A stretch of DNA of 33,989 bases from a virus, in IMG/VR virus record IMGVR_UViG_3300034375_009143, positions 1 to 33,989 of that record. One strand, 5' to 3'. Positions 24,901 through 33,989 of this stretch are shown here, one piece after another. Numbering within the stretch: the stretch's first letter is position 1; every line of letters starts with the position of its first letter. The position numbers and the translations under genes were made by a program. Below the pieces are notes generated by a model, which had not been told where the DNA came from, ran no database searches, and worked only from the letters and a program-made list of their open reading frames with translations.

Positions 24901-26383
24901 TCCATTCACTTACAATCTTTTCTTCTAGCGGCTGTTCACTTCTAAACTTATAATCTCTAGCACGTTCTTGCTCATGGTATTCAGCTCCAGTTTTTTGAGC
25001 GAATAATCCTGCCTTAGCATTATCTTTAGATAATCCTGTAATGTCTTTATTTAAAATCTGAGTAGCAGCTGTTTCAAAAACACGGTCTAGTCTTTGCGTA
25101 AAAGTATCATGATTAACTGTCTTAAATAATTTTAAAATCATATCTACCAACTCTTTTAATTTAGAGAAAATGGTAGGAGAGCTTTTAGTTTTAACAGTTT
25201 CAAATTGCTTCAACAAATAACTAGCTAATAGTTTACCTACAGCTTCAGATTTAAGTTTATAAGGATTATCTTTATAGTTTATATCTGAGCCATACTCTGC
25301 TAAAACTTCTTGATAAATTTCAGTTTCTGTAATTAACTCAAACATTTCTTGCAGCATAGGATGATTTTCTCCTAGTAATTCTACAAAAACGTGAGCTGTT
25401 TCTTCAGCTAAAGTATCATTAAATTCTTTCCCTTGGGCTATTCGAATTATGATATCCACAATCTTACCAGCCTTTTTTAAGAATTCAGTCTCAGCATTAC
25501 TATCACCGCTTTTTAAAACAACTTGTTGGTCTTTTACTGTTACCCCTAACTTATCTAAAAATTCTAATAAAATACTTCTTAATTCTTGATTTACTTCAGC
25601 GTTACTTTTAGAAGTTTTTTGGGCTGTAGTTGATTTAAAAGGATTATATTTTTTACCATCTCTTTTAATATACATACTACCAGTACTAGTTACATGAGCT
25701 GTAACTCCTACTAGATTTAATTTAGCGATATCTTGCTTTAGATAGTCTAAATTACTAGCAGGACTATTAATAAATCCTTTAGTAGACATATTCCAAGCAG
25801 CTGCTAACTTTAATGCTTTTTCTTGGAAAGTTCCAGCAGTAACAGGTTTATTATTTTCTGAATATTTAGTAAATACAAAATGATCTCCAGCTTCTTCTGC
25901 CCATCCGGCATCCATAAACCTTTCCCACATTTTAATTGCAGGAGTAGTCATTCTCTTTTCTATAGAATCGCTACGAAGCTGTAAACCTAATTTAGCCATT
26001 TCTGCAGAGGCTAGCATATAGGCAGCATGCCCAGTACCAGGTTTACCGTTTATTTTAGTATTAATAGCTGTAGCGTATACACCGTCATTCTCTAAATTTA
26101 ATTCTCCTACAACTTTACCTTTTTGTACAACTCTATATTTAAATAACTCTGCAGAACTTGATGTTAGTTGTATGGTAGTTTCTTTAGCTGCTTCTTCTAT
26201 AAGGGCATTTTTACTTTTAGAAAGCATAAAACTAGACTCAGTCTTTTCTTTAGTTAAGTCTACTTCATTCCAGGTATTACCTGCTAACTCACGCTTATTC
26301 CATTCAACATAAGCTACATTTTCTCCTACCTCTTTTACTAAATCTTTCCACTCTTGGGAATTTATATTAGGACAACTTATCAT
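21902..26383 (-). CDS. Large virion-type protein with degenerate zincin-like domain and C-terminal membrane segment
   Basis: 1493 aa, probably a virion-packaged 'cargo' partner of the adjacent RNA polymerase, judged from its size, position and opening (NSQEWKDLVKEVGENVAY). At plus-strand positions 25391-25405 it encodes EETAH within AEETAHVFVELL, and SEAVGKLLASYLL follows. This is the layout of zincin-like domains in giant phage proteins, but the first His of HExxH is Glu, so protease activity is doubtful. The middle is long, charged and partly coiled coil (EFETKQLKKWAKDNG, TQKKNAYRRWLNK). Near the C-terminus a ~18-residue hydrophobic segment (TLMLMAVGVIIKGL) precedes five Asp residues. The start codon is four bases downstream of the neighbour's stop on the minus strand, so the two are co-transcribed. 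Confidence 0.7.
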   Translation of the reverse strand: MISCPNINSQEWKDLVKEVGENVAYVEWNKRELAGNTWNEVDLTKEKTESSFMLSKSKNALIEEAAKETTIQLTSSSAELFKYRVVQKGKVVGELNLENDGVYATAINTKINGKPGTGHAAYMLASAEMAKLGLQLRSDSIEKRMTTPAIKMWERFMDAGWAEEAGDHFVFTKYSENNKPVTAGTFQEKALKLAAAWNMSTKGFINSPASNLDYLKQDIAKLNLVGVTAHVTSTGSMYIKRDGKKYNPFKSTTAQKTSKSNAEVNQELRSILLEFLDKLGVTVKDQQVVLKSGDSNAETEFLKKAGKIVDIIIRIAQGKEFNDTLAEETAHVFVELLGENHPMLQEMFELITETEIYQEVLAEYGSDINYKDNPYKLKSEAVGKLLASYLLKQFETVKTKSSPTIFSKLKELVDMILKLFKTVNHDTFTQRLDRVFETAATQILNKDITGLSKDNAKAGLFAQKTGAEYHEQERARDYKFRSEQPLEEKIVSEWKNQIDRLQKQLTPNREADNIFIQGEISKLNERIRGFGTANSGNRLDHLVQYANTDLNEIESMLAKFNQFDAREAARFYLMANQYLEGWKILNRSVDFSGGVLGEEVENTLQAQYQKVSGRAELLQNRLIEIYKEEYNRRLSGTKGVEDFFVEFVDTNFFESQFLNISVSKIPLVQKIYDIVQKANYLAHENTIETNKKIEFETKQLKKWAKDNGISDNELWKIFQQLDSEGKATGNYIHEVSQEFYETKAKLYKEWRKAIDAGNKSLATQKKNAYRRWLNKNTTKRVDKERWEAAKEAIKLRYTDVNGVLDKAAYDKWYRGYEPDGAGDNSDHYIIREPKVDLWPDSRFARIQNTPQLLQYYNFFTELLTERKNALPYNPRLRVPNYLPELYKKGIKEGLSVGNIMQSAGNAVWKTFSAPLPASESSKSEDPTTGMPEKTIPVYMLSGQIKPENKDNNLENILKAFSGMSYLYEQRSQVEPDLLVLRNLFGEVAEQLSNTPQGNINTSRFYEKRKGQSRNTMAALDYFLDASLYDTKTNDPDASKTLTKTIKDPITGKEKIQGFSFTRLAEFLIHWTRRKGMGFNSFAATANLFFGILSTHIESNAEQHFNQHQSNQALMKMLNVALGGKLNAEGKKILLLMDKFDVMKDYMDVSSEGSLINTKKIDKLLFALQGVTENFIYGHTFLSILFNQKITDKYNKERNLYEAYKLVDGELVWDTEEFGAEEFKEKSEQKYQLRQKIERITEDLHGDYNSLNPKLINKTVLGRILMVFRNWLPQGLHTRFASERVESRFGEDFVKKGRLLSYGAYFNKSPEGKRLGIVNLLKDMTLELSKQIINSITFGKETVDFKAFENLTEVDKANMKKNIAALRFTLMLMAVGVIIKGLTIDDDDDNEQSLAKFLLMSIYRVETDLTFYLNPNAQQIILNDFVPLAGTIGDIIEIGDATVRLISGDDIIESGPNAGRSNFIRQTNQAIPMLAQIQRLYELNGMNIEGRKSY

Positions 26384-26387
26384 ATTA

Positions 26388-29300
26388 CTATAATTTACAG
26401 ATTTTTTTAATTAGATTATTCAAATCCTCATCTGTTTTTGCTTTATTAATTTTATTCGTCCAGATAGTTATTTGTCTATCTGATAATTTATCAGTTCTAC
26501 TTTTAAGAGTATCTAAGGCATTTGATTTAATCTCTTCAAAAGATACTTCTACTCCAGCAAATAAATCTCCTTGTTTATTTTCTGCTTTTTGTGTAGTCTC
26601 CCCAGTATCTCTAGCATCTTCTTTACTAAAGAATAGATTTTCCATAGATTCATCAAATGCTAACATAGGAGCAGCGTTGTCTGACGTTTCTAAAGTAGTT
26701 GCCTCATCATTAACAGCTTCCGCCGCTTTTTTATTATTGGTAACAGACTGTTTAGTAGAACGTATTTCAATCTTTCCTTTGTACGCAGAATGCTTTAATT
26801 TATTCGGTACTTTATTTCTTTTTAATTCACTTAAAGGTTCGTCTAATTTAAAGTCATATTCAGGTAATTTTTCATGTCCTAATTCAGGCATGTATTTATA
26901 AATATGACTTGTTACGCCATCAACAGTTTCAGATTTAAAAAATTTATGAATCCTATCTTTTCCTCCACGTCTTATTAATCCATATTTAGGTACACCTAAT
27001 TCAGATAGAACAACTTGAGTATAAGGGCCATCTGTCGCAGCATTTCCTGTAAATTTTATCCTAGGTAACTTATCTTTATTATGCCTCACAAATTGGTCAT
27101 GGAATCTTTCAATTACTTCAGGACTTAATAGATTAGATATTTGAGAAACTTGTTGGGCAACAGCAGCATCCAATATAACTTGGATAGGTATATACGAAGC
27201 CACAGAACTAGAAGAAGATACTAAACCTTCTACTAAATAAGAGTATTCAATTAAGCCTTCTGCAAAAGTTTTTGCTTGCTCATCTTGACTATTTAGTAAT
27301 TCTAAAAATGCAGACACTACATAAATAACTTCATTAGGTTCCATATTCAAATGCATAAAATCTACTTTAGAAATTTTAGCTTTTTTAAGAGTTCTATTAT
27401 CTGAAGTATTTAATCTTTGTAGAAATACATTTAAAGCAAACTCATCTCTATTTTTTAATTCTGCTAATTGTTTAGCTATATTATTTTTTGAGCGTACGTA
27501 TTTACTTCTTAATTTTTTAGCTGTTAAATCCTTATTTTTATAAATATTTAAATCTGTATTACTCATTAAGAATAATAGTATTGATCTTTTAATATCTCTA
27601 AATAATTGGTCATTTACCTTTCTATTTAAATGGTCTTCTATTTTAAAAGCTTCTTTAAAGAATGGTTTTGAGTATGGGAATAAGTCATCTTGATTAAATA
27701 CTGTCATACCCAAACCTATAGCATCTTCTAATATCCTACCGTTTAATGTACTTAGTAATGAATCCTGTCCTACAAATAACTTCTTAGCAGCTGTCATTTG
27801 TTCTGAAGGTAATATACCTGAACTAATACCTGCTTCATTCTTTTTCTTTACAGTAAACCAGTTTTTACCTATAGATTGTGTATCAGTATTGTAAGCATTC
27901 ATCATTTGAGCAAGGATATCACCTTCCTTCTTATACATCATAAAAGCTTTTAATACTTCTAATTGGCCGGTATAATATTTAATAAGAGTTTCTCTAGGTA
28001 CTTCAACATCTTCTTTTAGAGATTTTGATACCTTCATCAAAGCTTGTAAATTCTTAATACTGAAAGCCTGAATTAAATCATCTTCATAAACAGCATCATG
28101 AACATCTGCTTTTAATTCTTGTAAAAGATTTTTATACTTTTCTACCAATTCAGCAGCAGCTAACACATCCATACTTCCATAATTAGTTTGAGTACTAGAT
28201 TTTGTCTTTTTGAAATTTACCTGCTTAACCCACTCTTTCAAAATAGGCTGGCGCATAAATCCTACAATCATATTAAAATCATCAATACCCATAGCCGCTA
28301 AGTAAAGAGCTGTGTTAAAAGTTTCTAAATTTAAATTAGCTCTATTCAACTCTTGTTCTTTTGCGTTATCCACAGCTGCAGACTGTACAACCTGGATAAT
28401 ATAGGAAATAAAGTTACCATTTTCCCCTCTAACCTTTCCTAGCTTATGTAAGCCTGTAGAAGTTTTATATTTAGCTGGTATTTTTTTACCAGTTCTTGCA
28501 AAAAACTGCTCTTCAATATGTTGCCATGCTATTAATTCTAATTTATGTTCATCTTGAGTTTTCTCTTCTTGAGTTTCTACCTCTCTACCGTCTTTCTCGA
28601 TTATAAATTTAGGCCCCATAGCTTTAATATAATGCATGTGGCTCTCTTTACTAAATCCAATTTTAGATAAGATTATATCATGATACTGGATTGTAGAGTG
28701 GAATGTATTCCATAGAGAAGCAATACCAATACCTGTCTTACCTGAAGCATTATCATCAAATAAATTATCTTGCGTGATAATAGATAAAGGACTAATCTCA
28801 TCAGGAGCAGGGTCAAACTCATCAAAAGCCTCATTTGCAGAACGTAAATCTTCTACTGAGTTAGGCATTAATAACTTAGTTAAAATTTCAGGTCTTGAGA
28901 ATATACTTTGATACAAGTCTAACACCCTATTATTTCTAGCAGCTGTAGTATTACGCTGCATTGGAGATAACTCAATAAACTGTTCATATGAAGGTACTAT
29001 ACCTTCTTTAATCATCATATCACGTAAAACTCTGCTATGTACAAATATTTTAGCAAACGCCTCATCTATTAACTCTTGATATTCTTTCTTTTCTCTTACA
29101 GTTTTTGCCTGGTATTGCTCAGCTTTTAATTTAGATATCTCTTCATTTTGGTCTTCTAAAGCTTCTATGTACTCAGGAAAACTATTTTTATAGTATCTGA
29201 TAGCCTCTTGAACTTTAGCTTCATAAAGCCTTTTTAAATCTGCTTCTGTTTCAGATATACTATACTCAACTTTAGAGATACTATCACCTTCCTTTTCTAC

Positions 29301-32300
29301 TTCATAGAGATAAAGATATAACTTATCAACATCAAAATCCGAACCCATACGTTTAAGCATATCTTGATGGACTACTACCATATCGCCTGAACTTGGAGGT
29401 AAAAATCCAGCAATCTCAACCATCACCATAGAGTTATGTCCCTGGTTAGGTATACGCATGGCAAATGCTCTCAACAAACCTTTAGCTTTTAGAGTAGCTA
29501 AGTCTATTTTTTCTCCTTTCTTAAATTGTCTTTTGTAGATATTAGGTAATAAAATCTGTTCAGGAGATAATGAATAACTATCCGCATCATATTCAATACC
29601 TTTTAATGCAGGGTTTTGCATTTTATCTATAAAAGTATTTTTAGTAGCCTCGTCAATCCATGTAACAGCATCAATCTCGGCTTGAGTTAAAGATGTTTTT
29701 AATCTAGTATCTCCAAAACCCTGGTTTGATGCCTGAACGAATGATTTACCTTTCTGTTTACGCTTAGCCAATCTAGTAGATATAGTACTTAATAACAGAG
29801 ATTCAAAACTCTCTGATTGAGGAGTAAACCATAATGGTATCTTAAACGATTTTCCATCATCAGATAACTGTAAAGCTTCTATAGAATTTTCATCAAATCC
29901 TCTAGCAACCGCTTCTTTTCTTAATAGTTTATTTACTTTAACAACATCTGTTATAAATAAGTTCCCTTCAGCATCTTGGTCTACACCAAATTCTTTTTTA
30001 AATATTTGCCACTCATCGTTAAAGTTTTCAATATATAAATTTTCATGCTCTCGATAAAGTTCTTCAGCTGTAAATTCACTACCGTCTTCTGTAACAAATT
30101 TTTCGGTATTAAATAAAGGATCTTTCAAATCCTGCATAACCATTTTACGTGCCTGGGTTACAGTTTTAATCTGTTTTTTATTCTCATCATAAGGTATTTC
30201 TTGCTGAAGTTTCAATCCAGAATAAGGTAATTCTTGTATAGCACCTGGAGCAATAGGTTCTCCAAATTTTTGTACTAGTTTATTACCAGTTTTTCCTGCA
30301 GAAACATATGCAGCCATCCCTACATTTTTCTCCTCCATATCTTTTCTAACAGCGTCTAACTCTGGAAAAGATTGTGTAAGTTCTTTATATAAAGGAATAA
30401 CGGATAGCTTAATATACTTTCTAACAGTACGCCCATCGCCTAAACTTTCATCTATAACATCACCTACATACACAGGCTTTAAAGGTTGTAGTATTTTTTG
30501 TACACCATCTTCTAAAGTATGTAAAGTACCATTTCTAGCCGCGTCAATAGCAGTCTGCATATCAGCATCTAATCTACCTAAACCATCTAAAAGCTTCGCA
30601 TACTCATCGAGAGTGACATATCCTTGAGCGTCTGTATTATTAGTAGACTCATAACTCTTTAATAATTTCTTAGCTTCATCTTCAGCCTCCATTAAAGTTT
30701 TTCCAGCTTTAACATAAACATCTTTAACAGCCTTATATAAAGAAAATAATTGATCTGATGGGAACTCAACATCATCAAATAATACAGTTTTCATGTTCCC
30801 TTCTAAGAAAAATTCTTGACCTGGAGCTAGCACCATCGCTAGACGTTTAGCCATATCTGTATATCCCTTAGTAAAGGCAATATCATTCGCAAAGATTTGA
30901 TAGAAGTTACCATTCTGTATCATGTAATTTACTACATAATCATTCATCAGATCTAAATTAGTATTACTTTCAGACATTTGGGTTTTACCAGGAACAGTTA
31001 TATCCGAAGTAAACATAGACTCTTCATCAGGAGTTAGTTCATATTCAGAAGCTAAAATAGGTGAAGCAACTCTACCTGTAAAGGTATTAGTTTCCCTATT
31101 AAAAAATCCGTATTCAACAAACTGATCTTTTACCTGTTCTATAATCTCAAAAATGTTATTATTAATTACTTGTAATAACTCTTCTTTTAAAGAATCAAAA
31201 CTCTCAGCTTCAACTAATTCATCTAATGTTTTTACACCGTTCAGTAATGGGAAGAAGTGAAACTTTAAACCTTGTGCATTAAGAAAACCTGCCTCATCTT
31301 TCTTTCCAGTATAATGATAGTTTTCAATCAATTCATGCATCAAGGAATTATCTCCTGCTTCAGCTAATTCTTTGGCAGCTAATTGTTCCTCATAAACAGC
31401 TACAATTCTTTGATATTCAGCTGCAACTAAATTCATAATTTCTTTAGATGCTTCCTCAGATAACTTACCATTTTTGTAAGTATTAAACATTTTATTAGTA
31501 CGTATTACTGGTATAGTAGGTTTATCTGATATTGTAGGAGGTATAAAGAAACCGGTATGCTTAGAACCATTTGCAAAAAGTACAAACCTAGCAAACTGCC
31601 TATCTTGAGGTGAGAGATTTTTATAAGTAGTACCCGTAAGGCCTCCACCCTGTTCTGACAAAGTTGATATATAATGTAAATCATAAACAAACGATGGGTC
31701 TCCATCATTTATCTTCTGTAATATACTACTTCTTGATCTGAAAGGATCATCTAGCATACTTTCAGCTAGACTACCAAACTTTAGTCCTTCAAAAGTTTTA
31801 CTTAGGTGATGGTTCTGGAATATAGTGTATATATTTTTACCTTCATCATTTCTATATAGAGTAGAAAATACAGTACCTTCAACTAGCAACGATAACGATG
31901 CTAAGACTCTAACATTTTTAGCTTCCTCTATAAAGAAATTAGTGTTTTTAAAGTCGTAAGTTACTTCATCGTCAGCTGTTTTAGCAAGTTCTTTAGACGC
32001 AGTATCTACTAATCTAGATACTATTTTCGCAAAATCTTGTCTTTGGAAACTTCTTCCTACTAACTTAGTATTATGATAAACTAAATTTGCTACTTCAATA
32101 GGTAAATTAATTCCTAACTCAGGCAAAATGTCTGTAATAAGATATTCATAATACTCTAAATTAGAATATTTTACACGCGCTTCTTCTAACTTCTCTTTAA
32201 GAGCGAGCATTTTATCTCTATTAATAACAAATTCACCATCGTTATTAGAAACATTATTACCGTATTTAAACCGGTCAAACCAATTACGTATTACAAATTC

Positions 32301-33989
32301 ATCCGAGTTAGCAATATTAGCGTAAATAACTGCGTGATTATATGACACTAAAGAAGAATCACCTTCTAATGTACTTATTTCTCTCTCACTGAATAACGGA
32401 GTAACTAGCTTAGCTCTTTGTTTTTGGAAATGAGAGTGGAATTCTTTAAAGAAAGCTCTATCATTTTGAGACTCAGAGTTTTCTGAACGTTGCAGTTCAT
32501 CTACAAATTGTTTTAGTGTAGGATTATACTGTGATAGTATCTCTAATTTAGGCATAAACTCTTCTGCCGGTAAATCTGTTAAAGCTTCACTAATTGTATT
32601 ATATAAAATATCAAATGGAATATAGCTGTATAACATAAAGTTATTAGTCTCTGGAGCAACTATACCATTAATTTTAGTCTGCTTTATAATAAAACTAAGT
32701 CTATTTTTTAAACGCTTCGTAGCAGAGTCTTTAGGATTAAGTTCCCAAGCTTCTTTACCGTAATTTTCTATACCTTCACCTACACTTTCGTCAGACTCTT
32801 CATAATCTAATTCAATATCTGTAGTAAAGTCTCTAAGTATTTGTATATTATTCTTAATATAAGTTTTACTACGTTCTACAAAAGCTTTGTATAAAGGATT
32901 ATCACCTCCATTTGCAATAACCTTTTCTAGTAATCCAGCATACTTAGTTTGTCCAGCATTCTTAAGGTAATCTACTTGGTTAGCAAGTCTTTTATTTACC
33001 CTAGAATAAGTTCTAGAATATGTCTGTTTAGGATTTTTCTTAAGTTCGTACAGTACTAAATAGTTTATACTAGCTGATAAATCAAATACATCCTGTAGTA
33101 AAAAACCATTTTCTGTAAATATATCTAATAAAGTATCTTCAACTGACTCCTTACTAAGTTGCGCGTTACTAGGCTCTTGTAAAAATTCATAAGTAAGACG
33201 TTCTACCTCTTCTAAGATATTAGTATCCATACCTACTAGTTTACCTAAGAATTCGATAAACTTAGTCCATAGATTCTTCTTATTTACAGACATTCCTGCC
33301 AACTCTTCTCTAAAAGATTTATTAGTAAATGCCTCTGCTACAAATTCGCGAATATTTTTATAACCTAACTGGTTAGGATTTTTCGCTAAAGCTTTTGCAG
33401 TAGTATACAAGTTCTGTATATCTTTAGCAAATTGTTTTTCAGCAGCTGTTTTAGGATACTGTAATGCTTGAGAAGTAGCTAAGTGTAATAATTCGTGAGC
33501 AAATGCTGCAGGAGCTTGTCTAGAAGAATATACAAAAGCGTCAGCATTAATAATAATAGACTGTTTACCGTCTTTAGTTACGGCACGCATAATAGGCGAG
33601 TTTAAGCCTCTATTTTCGAAAGAGATACTTACCTTACCTAAGTCTAAGAAACCCGCTAAGATTCGTCCTAACCTACTTAAATTAGGGTCTAAAGAATCTT
33701 GTACAGAGTCTACCATAAACCCAACCTTATCCTCGACAGTTTTAAGTTTTCCTAAAGCGTGGCTATTAGATATATTTAATGAGTCTTGTAAATTTTCAAC
33801 TAATGTATCTCCTACAATAGCTTGTAATGCCTCTAAAGATTTAGTTTCATAAAGCGTTAAAAGTATTTCTTCTAAATGCTTAGAAGCTAGTTTTGTATCA
33901 ATTCTTTGTTGTCCAAAAACTAATAGTGTAGTAATACCTTTAGAAGTAAAAGAATCTAAAGCTGCTAATGCATTTACATAAGCAAGTTC
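26388..33989 (-). CDS. Giant virion RNA polymerase with N-terminal metalloprotease-like domain (5' truncated by window)
   Basis: The frame is open to the window edge, so the gene begins beyond 33989; the ATG at 33716 is internal and at least 2533 codons are present. Near the N-terminal side AHELLHLATS (HELLH at 33483-33497) plus a downstream REFVAEAFTN (third ligand Glu) form a zincin-like site. Much later, RIPNQGHNSMVMVEIAGFL followed by GSDFDVDKLYLYLYE (D-F-D-V-D-K at 29322-29339) matches the double-psi beta-barrel active site of the crAss-like phage RNA polymerase, in which three Asp bind magnesium. This enzyme is packaged and transcribes early genes after injection. A C-terminal acidic/Lys-rich tail (ETTQKAENKQGDLFAGVE) follows. 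It lies upstream of the 1493-aa protein in the same transcript. Confidence 0.8.
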   Translation of the reverse strand, partial: ELAYVNALAALDSFTSKGITTLLVFGQQRIDTKLASKHLEEILLTLYETKSLEALQAIVGDTLVENLQDSLNISNSHALGKLKTVEDKVGFMVDSVQDSLDPNLSRLGRILAGFLDLGKVSISFENRGLNSPIMRAVTKDGKQSIIINADAFVYSSRQAPAAFAHELLHLATSQALQYPKTAAEKQFAKDIQNLYTTAKALAKNPNQLGYKNIREFVAEAFTNKSFREELAGMSVNKKNLWTKFIEFLGKLVGMDTNILEEVERLTYEFLQEPSNAQLSKESVEDTLLDIFTENGFLLQDVFDLSASINYLVLYELKKNPKQTYSRTYSRVNKRLANQVDYLKNAGQTKYAGLLEKVIANGGDNPLYKAFVERSKTYIKNNIQILRDFTTDIELDYEESDESVGEGIENYGKEAWELNPKDSATKRLKNRLSFIIKQTKINGIVAPETNNFMLYSYIPFDILYNTISEALTDLPAEEFMPKLEILSQYNPTLKQFVDELQRSENSESQNDRAFFKEFHSHFQKQRAKLVTPLFSEREISTLEGDSSLVSYNHAVIYANIANSDEFVIRNWFDRFKYGNNVSNNDGEFVINRDKMLALKEKLEEARVKYSNLEYYEYLITDILPELGINLPIEVANLVYHNTKLVGRSFQRQDFAKIVSRLVDTASKELAKTADDEVTYDFKNTNFFIEEAKNVRVLASLSLLVEGTVFSTLYRNDEGKNIYTIFQNHHLSKTFEGLKFGSLAESMLDDPFRSRSSILQKINDGDPSFVYDLHYISTLSEQGGGLTGTTYKNLSPQDRQFARFVLFANGSKHTGFFIPPTISDKPTIPVIRTNKMFNTYKNGKLSEEASKEIMNLVAAEYQRIVAVYEEQLAAKELAEAGDNSLMHELIENYHYTGKKDEAGFLNAQGLKFHFFPLLNGVKTLDELVEAESFDSLKEELLQVINNNIFEIIEQVKDQFVEYGFFNRETNTFTGRVASPILASEYELTPDEESMFTSDITVPGKTQMSESNTNLDLMNDYVVNYMIQNGNFYQIFANDIAFTKGYTDMAKRLAMVLAPGQEFFLEGNMKTVLFDDVEFPSDQLFSLYKAVKDVYVKAGKTLMEAEDEAKKLLKSYESTNNTDAQGYVTLDEYAKLLDGLGRLDADMQTAIDAARNGTLHTLEDGVQKILQPLKPVYVGDVIDESLGDGRTVRKYIKLSVIPLYKELTQSFPELDAVRKDMEEKNVGMAAYVSAGKTGNKLVQKFGEPIAPGAIQELPYSGLKLQQEIPYDENKKQIKTVTQARKMVMQDLKDPLFNTEKFVTEDGSEFTAEELYREHENLYIENFNDEWQIFKKEFGVDQDAEGNLFITDVVKVNKLLRKEAVARGFDENSIEALQLSDDGKSFKIPLWFTPQSESFESLLLSTISTRLAKRKQKGKSFVQASNQGFGDTRLKTSLTQAEIDAVTWIDEATKNTFIDKMQNPALKGIEYDADSYSLSPEQILLPNIYKRQFKKGEKIDLATLKAKGLLRAFAMRIPNQGHNSMVMVEIAGFLPPSSGDMVVVHQDMLKRMGSDFDVDKLYLYLYEVEKEGDSISKVEYSISETEADLKRLYEAKVQEAIRYYKNSFPEYIEALEDQNEEISKLKAEQYQAKTVREKKEYQELIDEAFAKIFVHSRVLRDMMIKEGIVPSYEQFIELSPMQRNTTAARNNRVLDLYQSIFSRPEILTKLLMPNSVEDLRSANEAFDEFDPAPDEISPLSIITQDNLFDDNASGKTGIGIASLWNTFHSTIQYHDIILSKIGFSKESHMHYIKAMGPKFIIEKDGREVETQEEKTQDEHKLELIAWQHIEEQFFARTGKKIPAKYKTSTGLHKLGKVRGENGNFISYIIQVVQSAAVDNAKEQELNRANLNLETFNTALYLAAMGIDDFNMIVGFMRQPILKEWVKQVNFKKTKSSTQTNYGSMDVLAAAELVEKYKNLLQELKADVHDAVYEDDLIQAFSIKNLQALMKVSKSLKEDVEVPRETLIKYYTGQLEVLKAFMMYKKEGDILAQMMNAYNTDTQSIGKNWFTVKKKNEAGISSGILPSEQMTAAKKLFVGQDSLLSTLNGRILEDAIGLGMTVFNQDDLFPYSKPFFKEAFKIEDHLNRKVNDQLFRDIKRSILLFLMSNTDLNIYKNKDLTAKKLRSKYVRSKNNIAKQLAELKNRDEFALNVFLQRLNTSDNRTLKKAKISKVDFMHLNMEPNEVIYVVSAFLELLNSQDEQAKTFAEGLIEYSYLVEGLVSSSSSVASYIPIQVILDAAVAQQVSQISNLLSPEVIERFHDQFVRHNKDKLPRIKFTGNAATDGPYTQVVLSELGVPKYGLIRRGGKDRIHKFFKSETVDGVTSHIYKYMPELGHEKLPEYDFKLDEPLSELKRNKVPNKLKHSAYKGKIEIRSTKQSVTNNKKAAEAVNDEATTLETSDNAAPMLAFDESMENLFFSKEDARDTGETTQKAENKQGDLFAGVEVSFEEIKSNALDTLKSRTDKLSDRQITIWTNKINKAKTDEDLNNLIKKICKL

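Noticed and set aside
22200-26901. Plus-strand ORFs (22200, 23532, 26677) inside the giant genes
   Set aside because: Antisense shadows of long, continuous minus-strand coding frames.
31505-31708. Minus-strand ORF of 67 codons within the polymerase gene
   Set aside because: Wrong-frame shadow of the giant polymerase ORF.
1-33989. Stop-codon reassignment (TAG or TGA recoding), known in some crAss-like phages
   Set aside because: Every recognised gene ends cleanly at standard stops, including TGA and TAG, and no conserved domain is interrupted by them.

Overview
The window is part of an AT-rich, tightly packed, double-stranded DNA phage genome. It most resembles a crAss-like phage (order Crassvirales) infecting a Bacteroidota host. 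Four things point there: (i) a plus-strand block of replication and nucleotide genes converging on a minus-strand block of giant genes; (ii) a replication set of DnaB-like helicase, Sak4-like ATPase, SSB, DnaG-like primase, family A DNA polymerase and ThyX; (iii) a giant minus-strand protein carrying a D-F-D-V-D-K motif, the signature of the virion-packaged RNA polymerase of crAss-like phages; and (iv) few clear Shine-Dalgarno sites. The standard code fits throughout, and I saw no tRNA, CRISPR array, integrase or insertion sequence.

Layout. Positions 79-2424: helicase, recombination ATPase and ssDNA-binding protein. Positions 2494-6554: a class-I glutamine amidotransferase-like hydrolase, then a primase gene in two pieces. 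The DnaG-like N-terminal domain (3191-3515) and the Toprim half (5908-6554) are separated by about 2.4 kb. That stretch holds four other ORFs and a well-formed group I intron core (P4, P5, P6 and P7 pairings at 4804-5295). The Toprim half has no start codon. Joining 3515 to 5908 restores one open frame of 323 aa, so I propose the primase is interrupted by an unusually long group I intron. Positions 6551-7813: three unknown small genes.

Positions 7815-16586 hold an unusual biochemical island: an ATP-grasp ligase, a class-II glutamine amidotransferase, an amidoligase, a second class-I amidotransferase-like hydrolase, a phiEco32-type COOH-NH2 ligase and a gamma-glutamylcyclotransferase. Two PD-(D/E)xK nucleases and two unknown genes lie among them. 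Together with the hydrolase at 2494 this is a near-complete kit for making, aminating and cleaving amide or gamma-glutamyl bonds. The substrate is unknown, and this is the best candidate here for an undescribed system.

Positions 16573-21337: dCMP deaminase, a dATP/dGTP diphosphohydrolase-like protein, a nucleoside 2-deoxyribosyltransferase-like protein, DNA polymerase, ThyX and a metallophosphoesterase, i.e. dNTP-pool control next to the replicase. Two small genes follow, and a hairpin terminator at 21851-21873 separates the two convergent transcription units. Positions 33989-21902 (minus strand): a protein of more than 2533 aa (a zincin-like HELLH domain plus RNA polymerase), cut by the window edge, and a 1493-aa companion protein with a degenerate zincin-like motif and a C-terminal membrane segment.
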